Source of the DNA: Sphingomonas chungangi
GTDB taxonomy: Bacteria; Pseudomonadota; Alphaproteobacteria; Sphingomonadales; Sphingomonadaceae
Direction of reading: 5' to 3'
Length of the DNA: 64,000 bases
NCBI RefSeq assembly: GCF_013778325.1
Contig: NZ_JACEIB010000026.1
Coordinates: forward strand, 310,001-374,000
Shown here in pieces: positions 30,564-39,544 of this stretch. The notes beneath the pieces are model-generated. The model did no database searches. It had not been told where the DNA came from and worked only from the letters and a program-made list of their open reading frames with translations. Within the stretch, counting starts at the first letter, position 1. Each line of letters opens with the position of its first letter. The position numbers and the translations under genes are program-made.

Positions 30564-31010
30564 ATGCCCTATCTGGAGGATTTCGAGGTCGGCCAGACCC
30601 ACCGTTTCGGCCGCTACGAGGTAACCCGCGACGAAGTGCTGGACTTCGCCCGCCGCTGGGATCCGCAACCCTTCCATCTCTCCGACGAGGCAGCCGCGAA
30701 GACCCATTTCGGCTCGCTCTCGGCGAGCGGGTGGCACACCGCCGCGATGACGATGGCGATGACGGTGGCCGAGGCGGACACCCGCGAGGGCGGCACGCTG
30801 GGCGCGGTGGGCATCGACGCCTTGCGCTGGCTGAAGCCGGTGAAGCCCGGCGACGTGCTGCGCGTGGAGAGCGAAGTGCTGGAGGTTCGTCGATCCGAAA
30901 AGCGCCCTGCAATGGGGTCGGTCCGCAGCCGCACCACCGTGTTCAACCAGCAGGACGAGCCGGTGATGCGCTTCGAGCCGATCGTGCTGTACCGGCGGCG
31001 AGCGGGCTGA
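30564..31010 (+). CDS. MaoC family hot-dog dehydratase
   Basis: A 148-residue hot-dog fold protein. The hydratase-like motif is DPQPFHLSDEAAAKTHFG at about residues 33-50, followed by SASGWHTAAMTM. These carry the Asp and His expected for R-specific enoyl-CoA hydratases. It probably hydrates an enoyl-CoA or handles a related thioester. It stands alone, preceded by AAGGAGATGCAGG. Confidence 0.9.
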   Translation: MPYLEDFEVGQTHRFGRYEVTRDEVLDFARRWDPQPFHLSDEAAAKTHFGSLSASGWHTAAMTMAMTVAEADTREGGTLGAVGIDALRWLKPVKPGDVLRVESEVLEVRRSEKRPAMGSVRSRTTVFNQQDEPVMRFEPIVLYRRRAG

Positions 31011-31647
31011 TCGGCCGCTCCGGCGAAGTTGACAAAGTTGACGGGTTGATGGGCAAAAAAAAGACCTTTTGGGTGTTCGAGCCGACGCTGAGAAAGAGTA
31101 GCCGCCCGAAGGCGAGTCGGGCAAAGCGTGACAGACGAAATCCTACATTGAAAGGGTCTTTCCCCTCCCTTTCAGGGAGCGGTATAGGGATAGCCCAGCA
31201 AATTACATTTAGCGACTACACCCGGCCTCGATGTGGTGAGGGGGAGCAACCGACTCGAAATGCGGACGGCCGGCAATCGCCCCAGTTGTAGCCGTGGAGC
31301 GTTCTGTGGCACGCTCCTGAAAGCGGACGAGGAGATCGGCTTGTTTGGGCTTCTCACTATGGCGGCGGCAAGCGCCGTTCAGCCTATGACCTTCAAAGAG
31401 GTTCGCAGCCAAACCAAAATATGCGGGCTCATCTTCAACGTTGATGGACCCGGCCCAGCGGGAGATGGCGTCTTTCTCGACAAAGACATGCTCGGCTTGA
31501 CCCTTAGTAGCACTCGCCCGAAGGATGGCATGGTGTGCATGGCTCGTTGGGCGAAGCAGCGCGGACTGCTCGTGCGATGGAAAGCCTTCTAACGGCCGTT
31601 ATCCTGCCAAGCCGCGACGAAACCCGCCTGTCGCCAAACCAACCATT
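31011..31647. other. Gene-poor stretch with lower GC content
   Basis: This stretch is visibly richer in A and T than its surroundings (e.g. 31055-31075 and 31199-31215). It holds three weak open frames, none of which I recognise: 31049-31291 plus (80 aa, begins MGKKKTFWVFEPTLRKSSRP, very basic), 31233-31592 plus (119 aa), and 31209-31412 minus (67 aa). None has a convincing ribosome binding site. An 8-bp inverted repeat TGAAAGGG/CCCTTTCA is at 31149-31174. The composition suggests acquired or decaying DNA, but I see no integrase, transposase or border repeats. Confidence 0.5.
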
Positions 31648-31729
31648 CCCGTAATTGCGAGCGCAGCGAAGCAATCCATGCGATAGCCTTTGGATCGCCA
31701 CGGCGCGTTCCGCGCCTCGCGATGACGGT
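31648..31729. repeat. Imperfect palindromic intergenic repeat (second type)
   Basis: The left arm reads CCCGTAATTGCGAGCGCAGC followed by GAAGCAATCCA, and the right arm TGGATCGCCACGGCGC to CCTCGCGATGACGG. It resembles a widespread alphaproteobacterial intergenic repeat of the form GTCATTGCGAGC...GAAGCAATCC, recalled from general knowledge. One copy is present, just downstream of apt. Confidence 0.65.
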
Positions 31730-31760
31730 GGAGGTGCGACGGCCCGCAAGGTCCGCCCCC

Positions 31761-32300
31761 TCAATCCCCCTCGAAGCTCACCAGCGTCGTCACCGGCACG
31801 CCCTCGGCCCGCAGCTTCTCCGCGCCACCCAGATCCGGCAGGTCGATGACGAAGCTCGCGCCGACCACCTCGGCGCCCGCCTGTCGCAGCAGCCGCACCG
31901 CCGCGAGCGCGGTGCCGCCGGTGGCGATGAGGTCGTCGACCAGCAGCACCTTCTGGCCGGGCACGCAGGCATCCTCGTGCATCACCACGCGGTCGGTGCC
32001 GTATTCCAGCGCATAGTCGACGCCGATCGTGGCGCCGGGCAGCTTGCCGTCCTTGCGGATCAGGACGAGGCCCTTGCCCACATGCGTCGCCATCGCCGAG
32101 GAGAAGATGAAGCCCCGCGCCTCGATGCCGGCGATCAGGTCGATGTCCGTGGGCGCAGACGCCGCGAGGCGCTCGATCGAGGCGTGGAAGCCCCTGGCGT
32201 CGAGCAGCAAAGTGGTGATGTCGCGAAACTGGATGCCCGGCTTGGGGAAGTCCGGGATCGTGCGGATCAGGGCGGCAAGATCGGGGTTGGCGGTGGTCAT
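31761..32300 (-). CDS. apt: Adenine phosphoribosyltransferase
   Basis: A 179-residue purine salvage enzyme making AMP from adenine and PRPP. The N-terminus [26 protein letters not shown] is typical. The PRPP loop is [17 protein letters not shown] at about residues 119-135. I use the ATG at 32300 ([11 protein letters not shown]); an upstream in-frame ATG at 32312 adds four residues. Neither has a strong ribosome binding site. Confidence 0.95.
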   Translation of the reverse strand: MTTANPDLAALIRTIPDFPKPGIQFRDITTLLLDARGFHASIERLAASAPTDIDLIAGIEARGFIFSSAMATHVGKGLVLIRKDGKLPGATIGVDYALEYGTDRVVMHEDACVPGQKVLLVDDLIATGGTALAAVRLLRQAGAEVVGASFVIDLPDLGGAEKLRAEGVPVTTLVSFEGD

Positions 32301-32355
32301 GCTGCGTTGCATCGCAGGGAGTGGTGCGGAAGGGAAGCGGCTTTCGTGTCCCCAA

Positions 32356-32482
32356 CCCCGTTCGCCCTGAGGAGGGGCTGAGCGAAGCGTAAGCGCAGTC
32401 GAAGGCCCGCCTCGAAGGGTATGCGGCGCATATGCTTCGAGACGCCACTTCGACAAGCTCAGTGGCTCCTCAGCACGAACGG
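32356..32482. repeat. Palindromic intergenic repeat, copy 3 (nested, apt-petC)
   Basis: The edges are CGTTCGCCCTGAGGAG and CTCCTCAGCACGAACG, with inner arms GGGCTGAGCGAAGC and CACTTCGACAAGCTCAGTGG and a further inner pair CGCCTCGAAG and CTTCGAGACG. This is a longer, nested version of the family. Copy 6 at 43633 has the same nested layout. Confidence 0.8.
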
Positions 32483-32504
32483 CTTTTCGGAAAACCTTTT
32501 GCAA

Positions 32505-32537
32505 AGAAAAAGGCCGGCCACCTTGCGGCAGCCGGCC
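32505..32537 (-). terminator. Rho-independent terminator of the petABC operon
   Basis: On the minus strand a GGCCGGC...GCCGGCC stem (32512-32518 with 32531-32537) is followed by TTTTTCTTTGC. It lies about 25 bp after the petC stop and is well placed to end the cytochrome bc1 transcript. Confidence 0.85.
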
Positions 32538-32561
32538 CCTTGTCTCAGCCTGAGGCTGGTC

Positions 32562-33422
32562 TCAGTGCTTCTTGCCGTGCCAGATGTTCCGGTAGGCACC
32601 GAAAGCCAGCAAAGTCGCGATCACCAGATAGGCCAGCACCGCGAGGCCGGTGCGATGGCGGTTTTCCAGCTTCGGCTCGGCGGCCCACATCAGGAAGGCG
32701 GACACGTCGGTCGCCATCTGCAGCTTGGTCGCCTTCGTGCCGTCGGCATAGGTCACCTGACCGTCGGCGGAGAGCGGCGGCGGCATCGCGATGTTGAGGT
32801 TCGCGAAATAGGGATTGAAGTGGAGGCCCGTCGGCGTGTTGAAGTCCGGGAATTCCTTCATCAGCGACTTGCCGTCCTTGGTGAAGGTCTTGGCGTCGGC
32901 ATAGCCCGTCACCAGCGAGGCGATATAGGCCGGTCCGCCCTCGCGCGCCTTCGCCAGCAGCGACATGTCCGGCGGCAGCGCGTTGTTGTTCGCGGCGCGC
33001 GCGGCGGTCTCGTTGGCATAGGGGCCGGGGATGAAGTCCGACGGCAGCGACTTGCGGGTCGCGGGCTCGCCGGTGTCCGGGTTCACCGAGGGCGTCTCGG
33101 TCGCCCAGCCCTTGGCCAGCGCCTTCACCTCGGGCTTGCTGAAGCCGATCTCCTCCAGGTCGCGGAAGGCGACGAGGCGCATCGAGTGGCAGGCCGAGCA
33201 GACTTCCTTGTAGACCTGGAAGCCGCGCTGCAACTGCTGGTTGTCATATTTGCCGAGCGGCCCTTCGAAGGAATAATGGATGTCCTTCGGCGGCAGGTGA
33301 AACTCCTCGGACGCCAGATGGGCGGCCGGCGCGCTCGGTGCGGCGATTACCGCGTAGAGCAGCGCGCAGACGAAGAGCAGGCCGACCAGCGGCGCGATCA
33401 GCGGAGCGAAAAAGCGAAGCAT
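32562..33422 (-). CDS. petC: Cytochrome c1
   Basis: A 286-residue cytochrome c1 subunit of the bc1 complex. There is an N-terminal hydrophobic segment (about 5-27), the heme c motif CSACH at about residues 75-79 (KEVCSACHSMRL), and the distal Met region NIAMPPPLSADG near 212. A C-terminal membrane anchor (TGLAVLAYLVIATLLAFGAY) precedes the end. It transfers electrons from the Rieske protein to cytochrome c. It is last in the pet operon. Confidence 0.97.
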   Translation of the reverse strand: MLRFFAPLIAPLVGLLFVCALLYAVIAAPSAPAAHLASEEFHLPPKDIHYSFEGPLGKYDNQQLQRGFQVYKEVCSACHSMRLVAFRDLEEIGFSKPEVKALAKGWATETPSVNPDTGEPATRKSLPSDFIPGPYANETAARAANNNALPPDMSLLAKAREGGPAYIASLVTGYADAKTFTKDGKSLMKEFPDFNTPTGLHFNPYFANLNIAMPPPLSADGQVTYADGTKATKLQMATDVSAFLMWAAEPKLENRHRTGLAVLAYLVIATLLAFGAYRNIWHGKKH

Positions 33423-33438
33423 CGGTTCGTCTCCCTGA

Positions 33439-34707
33439 TCAGGCCGCGGCCGGTGCGGGATGGCCCAGCACGGCTTCGGTGATGGAATTGGGCAGCGGCA
33501 GCGGCTTCTCGAACTTCGAGATCAGCGGGATGATGATCAGGAAGTGGGAGAAATAATAGCCGGCGCAGAGCTGGCTGAGCAGCACCACCGTCGGCGTCAC
33601 CTCGGCCTGGCCGAGATAGCCGAGGAAGAGCACGTCGGCGACCAGCACCCAGAAGAACCATTTGTACATCGGCCGGTAGCTGGCCGAGCGAATGGGCGAT
33701 CGATCGATCCACGGCAGGAAGAACAGCAGCAGGATCGATCCGAACATCGCCATCACGCCCCACAGCTTCGCGGCGATGCCGAGGAAGTTGCCGGTGAAGG
33801 ACTTCAGGATCGCGTAGAAGGGCAGGAAATACCATTCCGGCACGATGTGCGCGGGCGTCGAGAGCGGGTTGGCCGGGATGTAATTGTCCGGATGGCCGAG
33901 CGCGTTCGGCGCGAAGAACAGCAGCAGCGAGAAGACGATCAGGAAGACGCCGAGGCCCATGCCGTCCTTCGCCGTGTAATACGGATGGAACGGGACGGTA
34001 TCCTGCGGGCCCTTCACGTCGACGCCTGTCGGGTTGTTGGAGCCCGGAATGTGCAGCGCCCAGATGTGCAGCACGATCACCGCGGCGATCACGAACGGCA
34101 GGAGGTAGTGGAGCGAGAAGAAGCGGTTGAGCGCGTCGTTGTCCGGCGCGAAGCCGCCGAGCAACCACATGCGGATCGGATCGCCGACCACGGGAATGGC
34201 GGAGAAGAAGCCAGTGATCACCTGCGCGCCCCAGAAGCTCATCTGGCCCCACGGAAGCACGTAGCCCATGAAGGCGGTCGCCATCATCAGCAGGAAGATC
34301 ACGACGCCGAGCAGCCACACCATCTCGCGCGGCGCCTTGTACGATCCGTAGTAAAGGCCGCGGAAGATGTGGGTATAGACGACGATGAAGAACATGCTGG
34401 CGCCGTTGGCGTGGGCGTAGCGGATCAGCCAGCCCGAGTTCACGTCGCGCATGATGTGCTCGACGCTGTCGAACGCCACCGTGCCGTTGGCGGCATAGTG
34501 CATCGCCAGGATCACGCCGGTGATGATCTGGATCGCGAGCGCCGCGCCGGCGAGCACGCCGAAATTCCAGAAGTAATTGAGGTTGCGCGGCACCGGATAG
34601 CCGGCGCCCACCGCGTTATAGACGAGGCGCGGCAGCGGCAGCTTTTCGTCCAGATAGCGCATCAGCGGGTGCTTCGGCGCGTAATGCTCAGCCCAGGGGA
34701 AGCTCAT
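33439..34707 (-). CDS. petB: Cytochrome b of the bc1 complex
   Basis: A 422-residue integral membrane subunit with the usual eight helices. The motif [19 protein letters not shown] near residues 148-166 and [13 protein letters not shown] near 291-303 (the PEWY motif of the Qo site) identify it. Heme-ligating His residues are in the second and fourth helices. It oxidises ubiquinol together with PetA and PetC. It starts 11 bp after petA. Confidence 0.98.
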   Translation of the reverse strand: MSFPWAEHYAPKHPLMRYLDEKLPLPRLVYNAVGAGYPVPRNLNYFWNFGVLAGAALAIQIITGVILAMHYAANGTVAFDSVEHIMRDVNSGWLIRYAHANGASMFFIVVYTHIFRGLYYGSYKAPREMVWLLGVVIFLLMMATAFMGYVLPWGQMSFWGAQVITGFFSAIPVVGDPIRMWLLGGFAPDNDALNRFFSLHYLLPFVIAAVIVLHIWALHIPGSNNPTGVDVKGPQDTVPFHPYYTAKDGMGLGVFLIVFSLLLFFAPNALGHPDNYIPANPLSTPAHIVPEWYFLPFYAILKSFTGNFLGIAAKLWGVMAMFGSILLLFFLPWIDRSPIRSASYRPMYKWFFWVLVADVLFLGYLGQAEVTPTVVLLSQLCAGYYFSHFLIIIPLISKFEKPLPLPNSITEAVLGHPAPAAA

Positions 34708-34718
34708 CTGTTCTTACC

Positions 34719-35312
34719 TCAACCGATCTGGACGCTGGTGGCGGACTTGAAGCTGTATTCCGGCACGACGAGATTCTTCGGCGCCGGCCCGGCGCGGATG
34801 CGGCCCGCCGTATCGTATTGCGATCCGTGGCACGGGCAGAAATAGCCGCCGAACTGGCCGCGATTCTCGCCGGGCGTGATGCCGAGCGGCACGCAGCCGA
34901 GATGGGTGCAGACTGCCATGGTGATCAGCCAATTCTCGTGGCCGGGCTTGGTGCGCGCGTCGAGCGTCTCGGGATCGCGCAGCGAATCCACGGGGACCGC
35001 CTTCGCCTCCTTGATCTCGGCGGGCGTCAGGTTGCGCACGAAGACGGGCTGCTTGCGCCAGGCGACCTTGATGCCCGATCCGGCCTCGATCTTCGCAAGA
35101 TCGACCTCGATCGAGGCGAGCGCCAGCACGTCGGCCGACGGGTTCATCTGGTTGACCAGCGGGATCACCACCGCCACGCCGCCCACGCCCGCGAAGGCGA
35201 CGGCGGCGATGTTCAGGAAATCCCGACGGCGGGGCCCCTGCCCCTCGTCATGCTCCGGGCCGATGACCGGGGGGCGCTGGTTGGGATCTTCGGCAGTCTC
35301 AAGCGTCGCCAT
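34719..35312 (-). CDS. petA: Rieske iron-sulfur subunit of the bc1 complex
   Basis: A 197-residue protein. A Tat-type signal/anchor RRRDFLNIAAVAFAG lies near residues 29-42. The 2Fe-2S ligands are in CTHLGC (about 134-139) and CPCHGSQYD (about 158-166). It is first of petABC. The intergenic region upstream (35313-35511, 199 bp, shared with the divergent trmL) must hold the promoter, but I cannot place boxes in it. Confidence 0.98.
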   Translation of the reverse strand: MATLETAEDPNQRPPVIGPEHDEGQGPRRRDFLNIAAVAFAGVGGVAVVIPLVNQMNPSADVLALASIEVDLAKIEAGSGIKVAWRKQPVFVRNLTPAEIKEAKAVPVDSLRDPETLDARTKPGHENWLITMAVCTHLGCVPLGITPGENRGQFGGYFCPCHGSQYDTAGRIRAGPAPKNLVVPEYSFKSATSVQIG

Positions 35313-35511
35313 GCAATCAACCCTCGGCAGTCAGACCTAGTCTCTGCCTGGAGGATGACCCCGAAAACCGGCGCTTTGACCCCCAAGCCTAACCGCGCAC
35401 CGGTGTACCCCGGATTACGCTGCATGGCCTGATAGCCTCCGATTCCAAGGTTTGCCAACCACGTTTTTGTGGCGCTTGCGAAACAGGGGCCGAATGGCCT
35501 AGCGGGCGGGC

Positions 35512-35961
35512 ATGCGGATCGCGCTCTTCCAGCCCGAGATCGCCGGCAATGTCGGCGCCGTCCTGCGGCTGGGTGCGTGCCTGGGATTGCCCGTGGACGT
35601 GATCGAGCCGTGCGGGTTCGCCTTCTCCGATCGCGCGATGGCGCGGTCCGGCATGGACTATGCTGAACGCCATGCCGCCGTCCGCCACGCCGACTGGGAC
35701 GCCTTTCTGGGCGTCAGGACCGGCCGGCTGCTGCTGTTCACCACCCGGAGCGCCGTCCGCCTGCCCGAGGTCGCGTTCGAGCCGGACGACGTGCTGCTGT
35801 TCGGCTCCGAAAGCTCGGGCGCGCCGGATCACGTGCACGACGTGGCGGACGTGCGCGTCCGCATCCCGATCGCCGCCGACGCGCGATCGCTCAACCTATC
35901 CACCGCCTGCGCGATCGCCGCCGGCGAAGCGCTGCGACAGACCGGAGGCTGGCCGACATGA
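35512..35961 (+). CDS. trmL: tRNA (cytidine(34)-2'-O)-methyltransferase
   Basis: A 149-residue SPOUT-class methyltransferase. Family motifs are visible: PEIAGNVGAVLRLGA near residues 8-22, LLFGSESSGAP near 94-104, and RSLNLSTACAIAAGEALRQ near 124-142. It methylates the wobble position of certain tRNA-Leu species. Its stop overlaps the hemF start as ATGA. Confidence 0.93.
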   Translation: MRIALFQPEIAGNVGAVLRLGACLGLPVDVIEPCGFAFSDRAMARSGMDYAERHAAVRHADWDAFLGVRTGRLLLFTTRSAVRLPEVAFEPDDVLLFGSESSGAPDHVHDVADVRVRIPIAADARSLNLSTACAIAAGEALRQTGGWPT

Positions 35962-36812
35962 TCCCACTCGATTCGGAACAGCAGGCGGCGCGCGGCTGGT
36001 TCGAGAGCCTGCGGGATCGCATCTGCGACGTATTCGAGCAGATCGAGCGCGATGTCGGATCGAGCGCCGCGTTCGAATATACGCCGTGGTCGCGGGTCGA
36101 CACCTCAGGGGAGGATGGCGGCGGCGGGGTGCGCGGCGTCATGAAGGGCCGCGTGTTCGAGAAGGTGGGCGTCAACGTCTCCACGGTCGGCGGCGCGCTC
36201 GAGGGCGAGTTCGGCAAGACCATCCACGGCGCCGGCGACGACCCGCGCTTCTTCGCGACCGGCATCAGCCTCGTCGCGCACATGGCCAACCCGCATGTGC
36301 CGGCGGTGCACATGAACACGCGCTTCCTCGTCACGACCAAGCGCTGGTTCGGCGGCGGGGCGGATCTCAACCCGCCGATCCCCTACGCCGCGGACACCGC
36401 CGATTTCCACGCGGCTTTCCGCGAGGCTTGCGACGCGCACGCCCCGGTCGGCGACTATCTGCGTTTCTCGCAATGGGCGGAGGATTATTTCTTCATCCCC
36501 CACCGGAACGTGGCGCGCGGCGTCGGCGGCATCTTCTACGATCATCTCGATGCCGAAGGGCCGGCCTTCGATCCCGCCTTCGCCTTCACCCGCGCGGTGG
36601 GCGAGGCCTTTCTGGCCATCTACCCGCAAATCGTCCGCCGCAGGCTGGGCCTGCCCTTCACCGAGGCGGAGGAGCGGCAGATGCTGGCTTGGCGTGGCCG
36701 CTATGCCGAATTCAACCTCGTCTATGATCGCGGCACGCTGTTCGGCCTCAAGACCGGCGGCAATATCGACGCGATCCTGATGAGCCTGCCGCCGAGGGCC
36801 ATCTGGGAATGA
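35958..36812 (+). CDS. hemF: Oxygen-dependent coproporphyrinogen III oxidase
   Basis: A 284-residue aerobic coproporphyrinogen oxidase of heme synthesis. The family signature is in SLVAHMANPHVPAVHMNTRFLV near residues 99-120 and WFGGGADLNPPIPY. The C-terminal block LVYDRGTLFGLKTGGNIDAILMSLPP is also typical. Its start overlaps trmL by 4 bp, so the two are coupled. Confidence 0.97.
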   Translation: MIPLDSEQQAARGWFESLRDRICDVFEQIERDVGSSAAFEYTPWSRVDTSGEDGGGGVRGVMKGRVFEKVGVNVSTVGGALEGEFGKTIHGAGDDPRFFATGISLVAHMANPHVPAVHMNTRFLVTTKRWFGGGADLNPPIPYAADTADFHAAFREACDAHAPVGDYLRFSQWAEDYFFIPHRNVARGVGGIFYDHLDAEGPAFDPAFAFTRAVGEAFLAIYPQIVRRRLGLPFTEAEERQMLAWRGRYAEFNLVYDRGTLFGLKTGGNIDAILMSLPPRAIWE

Positions 36813-36830
36813 CAGCCGAACCGACCACGC

Positions 36831-36912
36831 CGTTCGCACCGAGCGAAGTCGAGGGACGCGCAGCAGGCGCGGGGCTTGGAGCCCGCACTTCGACTTCGCT
36901 CGGTGCGAACGG
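36831..36912. repeat. Palindromic intergenic repeat, copy 4 (after hemF)
   Basis: The left arm is CGTTCGCACCGAGCGAAGTC and the right arm GACTTCGCTCGGTGCGAACG. The two are perfect inverted copies over about 20 bp, making this the most symmetric copy in the window. Confidence 0.88.
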
Positions 36913-36933
36913 AGTTCTTTGGACTGGCGGAGT

Positions 36934-37533
36934 ATGAGCCTCACCCGCGTCACCGACGGCGAGATCGCCACGATCGTCACCTCGCTTCAGATGCTGGAGC
37001 GGCCGAAACCCCGCCCGATGGCGCCCTCCAATCTGCGCCTCGATCGCTGGCGCGAGCCGGCACCGGATCGCTACCGCACGCTCTTCCGCCGGATCGGCGA
37101 GCCGTGGCTGTGGTTCTCGCGGCTGGTGATGGACGAGGCGGCGCTGCTGAAGATCATCCACGATCCGACGGTCGAGATCTATGCCGTCACCGACCGTCAG
37201 GGCATCGAGATCGGCCTGCTGGAGCTCGATTTCCGCGAAGCGGGCCAGGCTGAGCTATCGTTCTTCGGCCTGGTTCCCGAACTCACCGGCAAGGGCGAAG
37301 GCCGCTGGCTGATGGGCCAGGCGCTGGCGCTATGCTGGCGCAAGGGAATCGAGCGGGTGTGGGTCCACACCTGCACGCTGGATCATCCCAAGGCGCTCAA
37401 TTTCTACCGCGCGCAGGGCTTCGTGCCCTATGCCCGCGCGATCGAGACCTTTCCCGATCCCCGCGTCATCGGCATCCTGCCTCCAGAGGCCGCGCCTCAG
37501 GTGCCGCTGCTGAAACCCGCCAGCCTGCGCTGA
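36934..37533 (+). CDS. GNAT family N-acetyltransferase
   Basis: A 199-residue acetyltransferase. The GNAT acetyl-CoA loop is LVPELTGKGEGRWLMGQAL near residues 109-127, and the second half has HPKALNFYRAQGFVPYAR near 150-167. The substrate is unknown. I chose the ATG at 36934, preceded by GGCGGAGT. The last 37 bp overlap the end of the convergent membrane protein gene. Confidence 0.88.
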   Translation: MSLTRVTDGEIATIVTSLQMLERPKPRPMAPSNLRLDRWREPAPDRYRTLFRRIGEPWLWFSRLVMDEAALLKIIHDPTVEIYAVTDRQGIEIGLLELDFREAGQAELSFFGLVPELTGKGEGRWLMGQALALCWRKGIERVWVHTCTLDHPKALNFYRAQGFVPYARAIETFPDPRVIGILPPEAAPQVPLLKPASLR

Positions 37534-38297
37534 AGCATCGCCACGAAAACGGTCCACACCGCCCCGAGCGCGGCGCCTATGCAGGCGCTGACCAGCAGGA
37601 GAATAAAATCGGTGACCCGGCCCGCGCCGGTGACGCGGCCGACCACCCTGAGCACGGCACCCACCGGCATCGTGATCGCCATCCAGACGAGCGCCTCGCT
37701 GATCCAGGCGATCAGGCGTAGCACGAGCATCAGCGGCGCGCGCTCCCGCGTCGCCGCAAGCGTGGCGCGGACGGTCTCCGCGCTGCCGACCTGCCCTGTC
37801 GCGATCGTCGCCCAGACCGGCAGGAGCCTCAGCGACACCCAGATCAAGCCGACGAGCGCGGCAAGATACGCGATCAGGGTGAACGGCCCCGGCTTGCCGT
37901 GCACAGACATCTCCACGACGCCCACGACGATCACCGGGACCAGCGCGACGACGACGAGGCCAAGCGCCATGAGCGCGACGGCGATACCCGTCGGCACCCG
38001 CCGCAACCCGATCTGCAGCGCCTCGCTGACGCTGATCCCCGGACGCGAGGTCAGCGCCGAGATCGACAGCGTGCCCAGCATGCTGAACAGCGCATAGGGC
38101 ACGATCCACAGCATCCAGGCGCCAAGCTGGGGCTGGCTGCCGATGACCAGCTTGTCAGGCATCAGAAGCGAGAGCACGACCGCCGGCAGCGCGAAGCCCA
38201 GCAGCGCCAGTGGGGTGAGGAGCGCAGCCTCCGCCTTGCAGAAAGCCATTGCCTCTTCCCACACCACACCGAGCGGGATCGTCTTGCGTACCGTCAT
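37497..38297 (-). CDS. Polytopic membrane protein of unknown function
   Basis: A 266-residue integral membrane protein with about six hydrophobic helices (around 25-46, 60-82, 104-130, 138-160, 195-215 and 233-255). I do not recognise a named family; the layout resembles glycerophosphoryl diester phosphodiesterase membrane-domain-like proteins but I cannot confirm it. It is convergent with the GNAT gene and divergent from lipB. Confidence 0.75.
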   Translation of the reverse strand: MTVRKTIPLGVVWEEAMAFCKAEAALLTPLALLGFALPAVVLSLLMPDKLVIGSQPQLGAWMLWIVPYALFSMLGTLSISALTSRPGISVSEALQIGLRRVPTGIAVALMALGLVVVALVPVIVVGVVEMSVHGKPGPFTLIAYLAALVGLIWVSLRLLPVWATIATGQVGSAETVRATLAATRERAPLMLVLRLIAWISEALVWMAITMPVGAVLRVVGRVTGAGRVTDFILLLVSACIGAALGAVWTVFVAMLQRRLAGFSSGT

Positions 38298-38366
38298 TCT
38301 CCCCCTCTAGCAGAGCGCTGCGCGCCGCCAAGCCGCTTGATCGCGGGCGCATCCCACGCCATCTGC

Positions 38367-39035
38367 ATGCGCGACATGCTGGGCGACGACATCGAATGGC
38401 GGGTTTCCGAAGGCCTGCTCCCCTATCCCGAGACGCTGGCCGAGATGGAGGCGCGCGCCTCCTCCGTCCACGAGCGGAGTGCGCGCGAGCTGGTGTGGCT
38501 GCTGGAGCATCCGCCGCTCTACACCGCAGGGACCAGCGCCGTGGCGGACGAGTTGATCGCACCGGATCGCTTCCCGGTCTATCCGGTCGGACGCGGCGGG
38601 AAATACACCTATCACGGCCCCGGCCAGCGCGTCGGCTATCTGGTGCTCGATCTCGACAGACGTGGCCGCGACGTGCGCTGCTTCGTACACAAGCTGGAAA
38701 CATGGCTGATCGACGCGCTGGCGGAACTGGGCGTTGAGGCGTGGATCGCGGAAGGCCGCGTCGGCGTCTGGACCAGCGCGCACGGCCGCGAGGCGAAGAT
38801 CGGCGCGATCGGCGTGCGCGTGCGGCGCTGGGTTACACTGCACGGCTTTTCCGTCAACATCGCGCCCGATCTCACCCACTTCGGCGGTATCGTTCCCTGC
38901 GGCCTGCCCGACTATCCGGTGACGAGCCTCTCCGACCTCGGAATGGTTGCCGACGTGAAACAGTTTGACGAGGCGCTGCGATCCGGCTTTGAATCCTTCC
39001 TGTCTGGCCTCGGTTCGGCGTGCCCCGCCGCCTGA
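38367..39035 (+). CDS. lipB: Lipoyl(octanoyl) transferase
   Basis: A 222-residue octanoyl-ACP:protein transferase that starts lipoate synthesis. Conserved elements are GRGGKYTYHGPGQRVGYLVLDL near residues 74-95, the Lys in GREAKIGAIGVRVRRWVTLHG near 134-153, and the Cys in GIVPCGLPDYPVTSL near 169-182. I use the ATG at 38367; a long open frame upstream overlaps the divergent gene and is a shadow. Confidence 0.96.
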   Translation: MRDMLGDDIEWRVSEGLLPYPETLAEMEARASSVHERSARELVWLLEHPPLYTAGTSAVADELIAPDRFPVYPVGRGGKYTYHGPGQRVGYLVLDLDRRGRDVRCFVHKLETWLIDALAELGVEAWIAEGRVGVWTSAHGREAKIGAIGVRVRRWVTLHGFSVNIAPDLTHFGGIVPCGLPDYPVTSLSDLGMVADVKQFDEALRSGFESFLSGLGSACPAA

Positions 39036-39085
39036 CGCGCCGGGCGCCAACCAGGGGCTGACGCCCGACACAGGAACCTTGTCCC

Positions 39086-39328
39086 ATGCGCATTCTCACC
39101 AAGATCGCCACCTCCTCGATCGTCATCGTCGGCGCACTGCTGGTCGCCGCCTGCGGCCACAGCGACAACACCGCCACCGCCGACACCAACATGACCAACA
39201 TGGACACGATGGACAGCTCGACTGGCATGGCCAACGATGCCAGCGCGCTCGATGCGACCGCCAACGACGCGACCGCGACCGACATGAACGGCGCGGCCCC
39301 GGCGGATAATGCCAGCAACGCCATGTAA
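39086..39328 (+). CDS. Small lipoprotein, Asn/Asp/Thr-rich
   Basis: An 80-residue protein with a lipoprotein signal: hydrophobic stretch SSIVIVGALL followed by the lipobox LVAAC, so Cys23 would be acylated. The mature part is almost wholly Asp, Asn, Ala, Thr and Met in low-complexity order (NMTNMDTMDSSTGMAND). I recognise no family. A hairpin terminator follows it. Confidence 0.75.
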   Translation: MRILTKIATSSIVIVGALLVAACGHSDNTATADTNMTNMDTMDSSTGMANDASALDATANDATATDMNGAAPADNASNAM

Positions 39329-39354
39329 GCATTGCGAGATTTCGCGGTGACGGC

Positions 39355-39390
39355 GGGGCCGTCCGGGATGCCGGACGGCCCCGTTCGCAT
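39355..39390 (+). terminator. Hairpin terminator after the small lipoprotein gene
   Basis: GGGGCCGTCCGG, loop GATG, then CCGGACGGCCCC (39355-39382). This is a perfect 12-bp stem about 27 bp past the stop. Only a short T-poor tail (GTTCGCAT) follows, so it may work weakly or as a 3' end stabiliser. Confidence 0.7.
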
Positions 39391-39544
39391 ATGTGCCCGA
39401 CCGGCTTTTCCACAGTTTTGCGAGCCTCTGCTGCGCAGCATGGAACCCCTGATCTTGTGGAGCGTCCCCAAATGGTTAAGGCTGTGTGCAGGCGATCCGC
39501 CGTTGATGGCGGCCCTGCATCGGCCCTGAGGGCCTGTCGGAGAG

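Noticed and set aside
31149-31174. Hairpin TGAAAGGG/CCCTTTCA as a terminator of maoC
   Set aside because: It lies about 140 bp past the stop, has only 8 bp of stem with a 10-base loop and no T-run.
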